Source: Cyclostephanos tholiformis (taxonomy: Eukaryota > Bacillariophyta > Thalassiosirophyceae > Thalassiosirales > Thalassiosiraceae). From it: a stretch of 14,636 nt of DNA. This document shows, one piece after another, positions 7,607 through 14,636 of the stretch (within the stretch, counting starts at the first letter, position 1; the number at the start of each line of letters is the position of its first letter). Where the stretch lies: positions 1-14,636 of the forward strand of contig JALLPB010000563.1 in assembly GCA_036939975.1 (NCBI GenBank). Reading direction: 5' to 3'. The notes under the pieces were generated by a model. It was not told the DNA's origin, made no database searches, and was given only the letters and a program-made list of their open reading frames with translations. Made by a program: the position numbers and the translations under genes.

Positions 7607-8742
7607 ATGACCTTGTCTGATTTCTCTTTTGTATCTAATTCCTCCTTTTCCCTCTGGACAGCAATGAGCTCGTACAATAGTAAGTCGCGATTCGTTGCCC
7701 TCAGTTTTAATTCCAATTAGTTTGTAAAATGCGAACCAACTTCGATTCGCACGCACGCACGCAGCAAGGAGAAGTATGGTAATTGCGACGTGGCCGTTCG
7801 GAAGGGCTTTGAGCAGTACAAACAGTTGGCGAATTGGGCCGGATTGATGAGGGTATGTATTGCACCCCAAATATTTAATCCTGTGTTTTCTTCGTGACTC
7901 ACCATGTATTGTATTTGGGCCTCGACAACCTGATACAGCGCAAATACAAAGCGAGACAGACAGGCACCAAAGCGGGAAGGACGACAGGTACATAAATTCT
8001 CGACAGCTTGAAATTAGTTCAATGGTATGCTCTCCGGCATCAACCCTAATTTTTCGCCGTTCCCGTTTTTTTTTGCGAAGGAATCACCGATGAACAGATA
8101 AAGAAGCTGTAAGCATGCACCTATGCTTTTCGTTCCAACAACACTTGCTGTGCCGCCACTCTCATTTTCGCTCCGTTATAACATCGCCACTTCCCTGCAT
8201 ACTTCCAGTGCATCTTGCGGCTTCTCATTTTCCCTCCAGGATGACTTCGATACCCGATTCAAACACCTTCTCGAATTCAAGAAGGAATTCGGCCACACGA
8301 AAGTACCCGTGTTTTATACCGGTCACAACAATCTCGGTCGCTGGGCGAAGCGGATGAGAGATGGGATACGAAATAACGATCCCTGGGTAAGTTATTTTTT
8401 CTATGCTTTTTTATTTCATCTATCAGCTAGTAACCCAATTCACCAAATTATTATGCATCGAAGATGGACGACATGCGCAGGTCCAGGCTGCTGGGCATCG
8501 ATTTTGATATCGCGGTGAGGCACGTATTCGGCCACAAGTCAAGCAAGAAATCTCCGGACGACGGTTCGGACGCCATGGAACATTCAAAGACGGACGAATA
8601 TGCGAGAGGAGAAGAGGCAATGCAAGCTGAATCACTGATAGCGCAGCAGATCGAAGATAATGAGTTCCGTAGGCCGATTCTACCACCTCTTCATCATGGA
8701 GCTGTTGGGGCTCAATACTTTTATGGATATCCTCATGGATAA
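5801..8742 (+). CDS. Four-repeat helicase-associated (HA) domain protein
   Basis: A spliced gene of 739 residues by my model. Exons: 5801-7173, 7316-7522, 7662-7679, 7765-7852, 7939-7987, 8081-8108, 8209-8386, 8464-8742 (stop TAA 8740-8742). All seven introns are GT-AG and the frame is kept throughout. Exon 1 encodes a low-complexity N-terminus with basic clusters resembling nuclear localisation signals (KKHKKQRTKKRKE, 123-135; KDKKKKKKRKEEE, about 254-266) and acidic/glycine tracts. Four HA repeats follow: about 293-380 (SWNAMFGRLKAYHDENG), 441-507 (KWQEKFEKLRRYKEEHN ... ALKGIGFNMD), 523-598 (KWEDKFNELVQYKEKYGNCDV ... KKLASCGFSFS) and 600-663 (DTRFKHLLEFKKEFGHTKVP ... RLLGIDFDI). Each has the W..kf..L..yk...G..nVP opening and the L...GF closing pattern. 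No DEAD/DEAH helicase core is present. HA repeats are common in diatoms and presumed to bind nucleic acid, but the function is not established. The exon 7 acceptor at 8208 was chosen over AG 8239 because only the former keeps frame and completes repeat 3. The C-terminal 76 residues show no recognised domain. Confidence 0.8.
6132..6519 (+). repeat. Long G runs inside HA-gene exon 1
   Basis: Coding G homopolymers: 11 Gs at 6132-6142, 9 at 6154-6162, 8 at 6223-6230 and 9 at 6511-6519, with GGA/GAG tracts between about 6460 and 6505. They encode glycine/glutamate-rich linkers in the N-terminal half. The frame stays open through all of them, so the lengths given are compatible with a working gene. 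They are candidates for G-quadruplexes in the mRNA. Confidence 0.8.
7571..7604 (+). repeat. 34-base poly-C tract in intron 2
   Basis: An uninterrupted run of 34 C residues in intron 2 (7523-7661) of the HA gene, ending about 57 bases before the acceptor of the 18-nt micro-exon. The transcript would carry poly-C, and the template strand is poly-G and could form quadruplexes. The true length is uncertain, as runs this long are poorly sequenced. Confidence 0.9.
7662..7679 (+). other. 18-nt micro-exon 3 of the HA gene
   Basis: CAATGAGCTCGTACAATA, flanked by ctggacag upstream and gtaagtcg downstream. Joined to the TT that ends exon 2 and the C that opens exon 4, it gives F-N-E-L-V-Q-Y, exactly the segment needed to complete KWEDKFNELVQYKEKYG of HA repeat 3. 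Skipping it keeps the reading frame (18 nt) but deletes six residues of the first helix of that repeat. Confidence 0.75.
7748..7764 (+). repeat. CGCA tetranucleotide repeat at intron 3 acceptor
   Basis: Four tandem CGCA units end in the CAG acceptor of intron 3, where a pyrimidine tract would be expected. The only AG in the repeat is the acceptor itself. Confidence 0.6.
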
Positions 8743-8962
8743 ATTAACTACGGTCACTGGGGTTGGGACTACAGTCCATCAAGTGTTTGCTGTTAACCGT
8801 ATCGGAGAGGCGCGGCGAATCGCTCAACTTTTCTATTTTTACACTTAGCTACAAACTTAATTTTCAGACAACCGAGCCAACCTCATGACTGTTACTGTGA
8901 TAAGAGGATGTTATCTGGCCACGGTTGATAAAATTTGACCCTTATTTTTTGTAGTCAAGTTT
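8743..8962. other. 3' flank of the HA gene
   Basis: An AT-rich spacer following the TAA at 8742, expected to hold the 3' untranslated region. No gene and no canonical AATAAA signal was seen. Confidence 0.4.
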
Positions 8963-9861
8963 TCATGATTCGAACCCCCGAAGCATGCAAATCTTCACAT
9001 TCCTCATCCGCTCCCTAGTGGTGTCATCGTGCCTGATGCCTTGAACCGACCTCGCATGAAGTCCAATGTAAGAATGCCATTCCGTTAGGTTTTGTACAAT
9101 CATCTCACTAACCTTGTACTTGTCACGATTCACCAATAAATGAACACTTTGCTCATTTGCCGCGTGAACAATGTCATTCATCTCACTTTCGAAAAGGCCA
9201 TCAATTTGTTTTCTGTGCTCGAAGTCAATTGGAAGGTCATGGAGTAGAGTGTGCTTATGTCCACGTCAGAATAACAAAGGTCTCATTTCCAATATTGTAA
9301 TGAATCATCAAATAGCCTATTGTTTGGCCTTGTTGGACAATTCAGAGTGAAGGTGTGCTCGATGGCAAGCTCGCGTCCTGGGAACACAGCGAGCGTCTCC
9401 TCCCTTTTCTCACAAAGAAACGAGACTATCGCATCAAATCCATCGTTCAACTTTCCTCCTCTGCCCAAAATAACTTTCCGTTATATTCCCCTTGCAAACA
9501 GATATCAATGGACACTTCAGGCGAGATCGTGGAAGGACGACACAACAATTCATACATGCCCCTTTGGTGGATTCGATGGTGTTTGTAGATTATGTTCCAC
9601 GAGGCTTCTTCTTCTTCTCGATCGATATTGAAACGATACCGCGCAAGGGCGACGCTTTCTCGTCTTTGAAGGCGGGGCGAAGAAAGGATTGGCAGGTGAA
9701 TAATGAGCATCATCACGTCAATCCATTTAAGCCGATTATTTAATAAATTCGCGAAGCGAGTAACGGCCTTGCATGCCATTTACTCTCATCCCAATGGGAT
9801 CGCCGATGCACGAATAATCCTCTACTAGCCAACGGAGTTCCGCGACGACAATTTCTAATAT
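8963..9861 (-). pseudogene. Scattered coding remnants, family unknown
   Basis: Four minus-strand pieces follow one another in different frames. At 9861-9736, an open stretch without an ATG includes ELRWLVEDYSCIGDPIGMRV and ends YSLREFIK. At 9779-9447, a 110-residue frame has a plausible latter half (NIIYKHHRIHQRGMYELLC). At 9468-9283, a frame includes FDAIVSFLCEKREETLAVF and FDDSLQYWK. From an ATG near 9292 a frame runs over an in-frame TGA and continues as HTLLHDLPIDFEHRKQIDG into 9181-8963, ending RNVKICMLRGFES. The amino-acid make-up looks protein-like, but no complete gene with consistent splice sites emerged, and I recognise no domain. It may be an eroded gene or mobile-element protein, or partly chance. 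It lies between two convergent genes, where disabled insertions are common. Confidence 0.35.
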
Positions 9862-10133
9862 CTATTGTCATCCTCTGCTTGGAACGAAGGAACATACTCA
9901 TACAAGTTTATTGTTTTACGGCTATATTACATTATTTTTCGAATGTATAATGTCTTTTGTTGTTTTCTCCTCGGAGTCATTTGCCCTAGCTTTTACAGCA
10001 ATAGAAAAGGTCCGCATTGACTCGAACTGCAGCAGAAGAAGATTCAGCGCATCATCTGTTGGATTAACAAGAACATAGGTTATCGACCGACACCAACTAA
10101 GATAGCACGCGCAATGCAGCTCTGAACCATTCG
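9862..10133. other. 3' flank of the patatin-like gene
   Basis: A spacer expected to contain the 3' untranslated region of the minus-strand patatin-like gene, which stops at 10134. It is AT-rich at 9900-9965. No further gene or RNA recognised. Confidence 0.4.
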
Positions 10134-13100
10134 TTATTTTCTTTTTCGTTCTTGGTTGGCAAGAAGATTGTCTGCAATGTGGTCGAGTCGGCCGTCTCGA
10201 AATCCGGGAAGTGCAGCAAGCAACGCCTCCGTCTCGATATATTCAAGTGTATCGCCTTCAAGGATATACTGATCTGTTTCATGAAATGAGGAAGTCCGCC
10301 TTTGCACTCGTCTGGCTAAGATCCCGTCGGGATGCGAGGCAATCTCATCCTTCGCCTTGCGTCTTGCCTTGCGTTTTTTTGTTATCCAAGCAGCAAATGA
10401 TAGTCGTTTCGCTTCTTCGTCGCCTTCACCAATGTATGACGATTTAACTTTCACAGGCTTGTCTAGGACAGAGATATCATCATCCCCATCAGGAAACAAA
10501 ATTTTCGCCACCATTTCTCCCGATATAATTTTGCTATCGAAAGGCAAGCCAGCTATTGGAGCAATAACATCAAAAGCCGCAGCATATCCGTCTCGAACAG
10601 CCCGAATTACTTCATCCTTGTCCTGACAAAGAGGCGGTAGCTCTGGTGAACCAAAAGGAAGATTGATTGGGAGAAGATGTGCTCGCCTCCAATCGGCGAC
10701 CTTCACATTGTCTGTTGTGTCAGTGCCGCAAAGCAATTTCGTTGGTGGGATTTTTACCCCTCGCGAGAAATCGTCGTCTACCATGGATTGGTTTCGTCCT
10801 ATTGTAATCCCATGAGAAAGTCCCGCATTCAGGGTCAGGATATCTTCAACGTATCTATATTGAGATCCGCCACTGGAGAATAGCTTGGCTACCTGACTAA
10901 TGCCGTGCTTACGAAAGTAAAGAGGAGCAACAATCCGCTCATACATGTGTTGCCTCGATTCAACGACGCATCCGTCGGGACGGCTTCGGAGAGCCAACAC
11001 ATGAGTAGCGTTTGCCTTCTCGACAGCGCTCCTATATGGTATCGGTTCGTAACAAAATGCATCGTAGCAAATATGGGAATTGATCACTTTTCTTCGATTC
11101 AATTCCCGCCGGGAGAGAAACATAAAAAATCGACCACGTTGTTCGACAAATTGCCTGTTCTTTGAACGAATTAGCTGTATTGGCGGACCGGCGGCCCCTG
11201 GAACTAGCATACTTGCCTCTAGACACGGATAAATTCCAACCTTCCCTCCTCCATCGTCAACACGTCCTGTTGGATCGTATTTTTTCTCTTCCTGTGGACG
11301 TACGAGGTTCCGTATCTTGCGCCGTTTGGTAAAGCCGTACATTGCATTGGTACCCTCAGGTAACGCTGCAGCCTCCACAACATCTTTCATCGGTTGCGAG
11401 AATTCTTCCGTGGCGAATGCTTTGCGTGTAGATGAAAACAGTGTGTATGGGACGAACTTGAACATCATCCAAATCATTCTATACCAACTGCCACTGCGAC
11501 TGTTCGTTGCTGATGCATCATCTTCCTGGACTAATCCAAAGAAGTCGCCATCCTTCGAATTGAATGCAACTTCCACATGTTTGCAAAGGTTGTGATAAAT
11601 ACAAGTGATTGTTGTGCACTTCTGTCAGATACAGCAACGAGTTCCTCACCTGTTTCCATCGTTCCTTTTCCTCCATTGCTGACAGTTGAGGAAATCACGT
11701 AAAGGGGTTGCCGTTTGTCATTGGCGCGGAAGGCATCCAAATCAAAAGGTCTCAATCCGTGCGTCTCATCCATCACACCGTCGAGAATATAGCTAAAAAG
11801 AAAGACAAACTTAATTTGTGCTGGTAGAAAAAGGCGACGAACTGGCATACTCGTGTTGTTATTACTTACGTTAAATTCATTCCTGGCCTGCGTTTTAGGT
11901 ATTGACGCATAGAGGACGCAAAATCGATTGCAGAGAGCGCCGGACGTAGAGCCATGCCCAGACGACGAGTAACGGACAAGAGAGGCATGGAGACGTACGA
12001 TTTAGCGGCACCGAATACGTTCGAGAGGAGGTAATTTGCCGACTCAAGCACAACCCCGTCATAATGATCGTCGGTCCAACGACGACCTTGACGAGACGAT
12101 GCATCGGTCGAACGATTCCAATTGCTAGTCCCCATGGCCAATTCTATGCTCGAGACGTCATCGCCATCTTCGCACCACCACGATGTTGCATTGTCATTAT
12201 CGAAATCATCGGATTCATCGACGCATATCCCGTCGGGACCATCGTCCGATGCGTCGGATGCGACATCGTCCGAGGATGGGGTCAACAGTTTCCTCCGTAT
12301 CAAATCGCCCAACCAATCGACGCCGAAATTCACCATACCCCTCCGCCTCGATGCGAATCTAGGCCCGGCCGCGGGCATGATGTCGGTGTAAACGTCGGTG
12401 CATAGCTGACGCGAGACTAGGTACGCCCCCACGATCGCTCCAGCGCTCGAGCCGTGTATCGAATCGAAGGCATCGAGGAGATCCAGCGTCGATAGGGCCG
12501 CGGCCATGCCGGCGGATACGGCCCCCCTCATCCCTCCCCCCTCTATGACCAAGGCGAGGTGAGAGTCGTCGTCGATAGATCGACGGCCGGGCCTCGACTT
12601 CGTTTCGACGCGCCGACGTACGATCGATAGCACGGGGTGGTGACTCATCAGCTCGATCCCATGTTGATAATTCGCGATATCGATGGGGTCGGCCGAGGTC
12701 TTGGCTCGGTAAGTGAGGAGCGACGAGAGCGATCCGTTGATCACCGGATCGTGCCTTTGAAATGTCGTGCCTTCGCCGCGGGACGAGGCACGAACGGACT
12801 CATACGCCGAGGCTGCTACCGCATCATCGCCGCCGGGGGGGATCGATTCCGATCCAATTCCAGTTATCGGAAAACGAAAACCAACGTCGCGAAGGGGGAT
12901 TTTATCGACGAGCACCGCCATTTGCAATTCGTCGATGTTGGTAACCACGACGGGACAATCCATCTCCTCCTTCGATATTTCGTTCGTCCTCGCGGTGTCA
13001 TCGTCGTTTTTGCCGATGATGTTCCTTCGTGAGGACGACTTGTTACGGCGGAAGAAATCCAACCTCCTCCTCCTTGCGCCGCCGTCGCGATTGCGATCGA

Positions 13101-14265
13101 TGAGGTCGCTTGGTCCGTCGTCGACGAATTCCCCCTCCGCGGGATGATGCGATGGATGATGCCTACCGTCGATGTCGATGTCGATGTCGATGTCGTCGTT
13201 AACGATTATCGACGAAGTTCGGTGGTCCACCATATCGATCAATCGCTGCCATCGCTCCTCCGTCGTCCGCGGATGCGAGATGCGTTCATTCCCCAACGAT
13301 ATCATGCCATCATTCGCGAACGTTTCGCGATCGTCGTCGTGTAACGATGGCCCATTCGTCGCATTGAAAATAGTCGTAGTCGCATCGTCGTCGTCCCCCC
13401 TCGGTCCATCGACGGATATGAATCTCAATAATAGCGGTTTGCCGGGTAACAACAACGCCCCGAGTAGGTAAGACGGCATCGTCGATATCGATCGTCGTGC
13501 CGCCCGAATGCGTCGTAATACGTCCCACGCGGTCGTACCCCCCCGCGCACCATCGTCGACGTCGTCGACGTCGTCGCCTCGATTCACCGGCGCATCGCCG
13601 ACGTCGCCATCATCGCGTTCGATGACGACGACGTCGTCGTCGTCGTCGTCGCAAATCGAGGTCGCATCGGTCGCGGCATGGACGATCGATGGCACGGTCG
13701 TCGTCGCATCGACGACGACGTCGTTTGCGCCGTCGTCGTAGTAGTTATCGAACATCACATCGACGTCGTCCCGTCCCCTCCAGAATCCCAACGCGAAAAA
13801 TGACGTCGACGACGACGACGACGCGAGCGACGGACGGGGACACGTCGTCGGATGCGCGAAGGACGACATCGACGACGACATCGACGACGACATCGACGAG
13901 GGACGACGACGTCGACGGCGATTGCGCCGACGAGTCACGGTACGTCCGTCCCCCGGGGACGACGACGACGACGTCACGGCGGCGGCGGCGGCGGCGGCGG
14001 CGGCAGGGCCGCGATGTGGGTAACTCCCCCCCACCCCGAGCGGTGAGCGGCATCGGGGGGGGTATGGGTCGAACGACGGCGGATGATAATACGACGAGGG
14101 GTACGACGGATGCGACGACGAGGACATCGACATTGGCACGCCGCGTGATGATGCCAACGACATGAGGAGGAGGAGATGTCGACGTGATGATGGAGGGTAT
14201 TCGTCGACGCGTCGTCGGCGCGGGCGGGGGGGGAGGAGGAGGAGGAGGAGGTCGAGGTCGATCAT
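10134..14265 (-). CDS. Patatin-like phospholipase, long disordered N-terminus
   Basis: A serine lipid acyl hydrolase of the patatin family, 1324 residues by my splice model. Exons: 14265-11870, 11792-11650, 11569-10134. Intron 1 (77 nt) opens GTAAGT and ends TTTTTAG; intron 2 (80 nt) opens GTGAGG and ends GGAAG. Splicing restores MNLTYILDGVMDE and TMETVAFNSKDGD. Residues 1-560 are low complexity (polyLeu, polySer, nine Ala at 88-96, Arg and Asp runs). The catalytic core follows: oxyanion loop GGGMRG (576-581), nucleophile elbow GSSAG (605-609, Ser607), then PCLEASMLVPGAAGPP (961-976) and YDAFCYEPIPYRSAV (1015-1029) with the likely dyad Asp1016, followed by HVLALRSRPDG. The dyad residues lie about 409 residues apart, well above the usual spacing, because of an acidic insert (about 660-740) and a hydrophobic stretch at about 876-893 (YRMIWMMFKFVPYTLF). 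The Asp motif is DA rather than DG. The C-terminal 280 residues have no named domain. Predicted role: release of fatty acid from phospholipid or triacylglycerol; substrate unknown. The ATG at 14265 is the first in frame; Met35 is an alternative start. Confidence 0.85.
13168..13191 (-). repeat. Hexamer repeat coding for Asp-Ile
   Basis: Four tandem copies of GTCGAT (plus strand). In the patatin-like frame they encode an alternating Asp-Ile run (about residues 358-366). Confidence 0.85.
13546..13970 (-). repeat. GAC/GTC triplet-rich coding region
   Basis: Dense short GAC and GTC runs in both orientations within exon 1 of the patatin-like gene, encoding Asp- and Val-rich stretches (DDDDDDVVVIE, DDVDDVDDGA). 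At 13624-13641 the run (GAC)3(GTC)3 is a perfect inverted repeat. At 13862-13897 a 12-base unit, GACGACATCGAC, is repeated three times and encodes Met-Ser-Ser-Ser repeats. Confidence 0.8.
13978..14004 (-). repeat. (GCC)9 polyalanine tract
   Basis: Nine GGC triplets on the plus strand, read as nine alanines (residues 88-96) in the N-terminal region of the patatin-like protein. Confidence 0.85.
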
Positions 14266-14294
14266 GGTATATTACTAAAATATTTACCTCCCAT
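14262..14294 (-). promoter_or_regulatory. Upstream ORF overlapping the patatin-like start
   Basis: Read on the minus strand, an ATG at 14294 opens a ten-codon frame (MGGKYFSNIP) that ends in TGA at 14264-14262. That stop overlaps the main ATG (14265-14263) as ATGA. If the transcript begins upstream of 14294, ribosomes would end the small frame exactly at the main start, which could limit or couple translation. Confidence 0.4.
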
Positions 14295-14636
14295 ATGTGG
14301 AGGAGTGACGAGAGAGCTGGCTGGCCGTTGCTCAATATAGAGAGAAAACACAATAAGACGAAAAGATGCGGGAGATTCTCATTTTGTATATTATTTGATT
14401 TGGCGCGAGCTTGAAAAAAGGAGCATGCAGTGATAGTGTGATGTGTCGCACTCTCGGTTCCCGTGTAGTAATTCGGGGAACAGAATAAGACGGATGTCCA
14501 AAATAGTCAATCCTATTATTCGTCTGTCGTCGTCGACGAAGTCTTCTTCAACGAGAGAGGAGACTTTTTTGGGGTTGACTATATAGCACCAGAATGAACT
14601 TTAATACCTTCAATTTCGCCCCCATTTTCTCGCGAT
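14295..14636. promoter_or_regulatory. Upstream region of the patatin-like gene
   Basis: On the minus strand CTATATTGAG at 14331-14340 is a weak TATA-like candidate (TATATT 14339-14334). It would start transcription near 14305, upstream of the small ORF at 14294. A second TATATAG word lies at about 14579-14585. A plus-strand ATG at 14594 opens 14 codons that run off the window, too short to judge as a gene start. Confidence 0.35.

Noticed and set aside
8209..8239. Use of the AG at 8238-8239 as the exon 7 acceptor
   Set aside because: It breaks the frame with exon 6. The AG at 8207-8208 keeps frame and adds LASCGFSFSLQ, which completes HA repeat 3.
8970..9050. A tRNA gene on the minus strand, suggested by GGGTTCGAATCA
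   Set aside because: Only a B-box-like word is present. There is no A-box, acceptor stem or anticodon arm at the right spacing.
9492..9743. A plus-strand 83-residue frame in the convergent spacer
   Set aside because: Phe-rich, with no recognisable motif. The opposite strand reads at least as protein-like, so I could not support it as a gene.
13546..14004. CRISPR-like or satellite array
   Set aside because: The repeats are simple triplets and hexamers within an open reading frame, without spacers of even length.
13745..14353. A 202-residue minus-strand frame at the 5' end of the patatin-like gene
   Set aside because: It is a different frame of the same GAC/GTC repeats (Val- and Arg-rich). 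The frame that leads into the patatin core is the other one.
14594..14636. Start of a plus-strand gene at the right edge (MNFNTFNFAPIF...)
   Set aside because: Only 14 codons are visible, and the nearby TATATAG is about 10 bases from the ATG, too close for a normal promoter.

Overview
The window looks like nuclear DNA of a microalga, most likely a diatom (stramenopile), probably centric. The reasons are: spliceosomal introns of 77-142 nt with GT-AG ends; a helicase-associated (HA) repeat protein of a kind abundant in diatom genomes; a gag relic of a type I associate with diatom LTR retrotransposons; and GC-rich first exons full of GAC/GTC triplets and long G or C runs next to AT-richer spacers. 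The placement rests on gene content, not on a database match.

Layout. (1) 1-3297 is AT-richer and gene-poor. It holds an eroded LTR-retrotransposon gag gene on the minus strand (about 286-1426) and then 1.9 kb with no gene I can support. (2) 3298-5166, minus strand: an intact single-exon gene for a 622-residue enoyl-CoA hydratase / 3-hydroxyisobutyryl-CoA hydrolase-like protein whose active-site positions look altered. (3) 5167-5800: a compact spacer shared by two divergent genes, with a good TATA box for the minus-strand gene. (4) 5801-8742, plus strand: an eight-exon gene (my splice model, 739 aa) for a probably nuclear protein with four HA repeats and no helicase core. It includes an 18-nt micro-exon and a 34-C run in intron 2. 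(5) 8743-10133: a convergent spacer with scattered minus-strand coding remnants that I cannot name. (6) 10134-14265, minus strand: a three-exon gene (1324 aa by my splice model) for a patatin-like lipid acyl hydrolase with a very long low-complexity N-terminus. (7) 14266-14636: its upstream region, with a possible TATA-like element and a small upstream ORF that overlaps the main start codon.

The three intact genes do not form an obvious pathway. The hydratase-like and patatin-like proteins both belong to acyl-lipid or acyl-CoA families, but nothing beyond proximity links them. I found no defence island, CRISPR array, rRNA, convincing tRNA or biosynthetic cluster. The most useful results are the two reconstructed spliced genes, the corrected start of the hydratase-like gene, its probable loss of a catalytic residue, and the homopolymer and micro-exon arrangement in the HA gene. 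All gene models come from reading frames, splice consensus and family motifs only.
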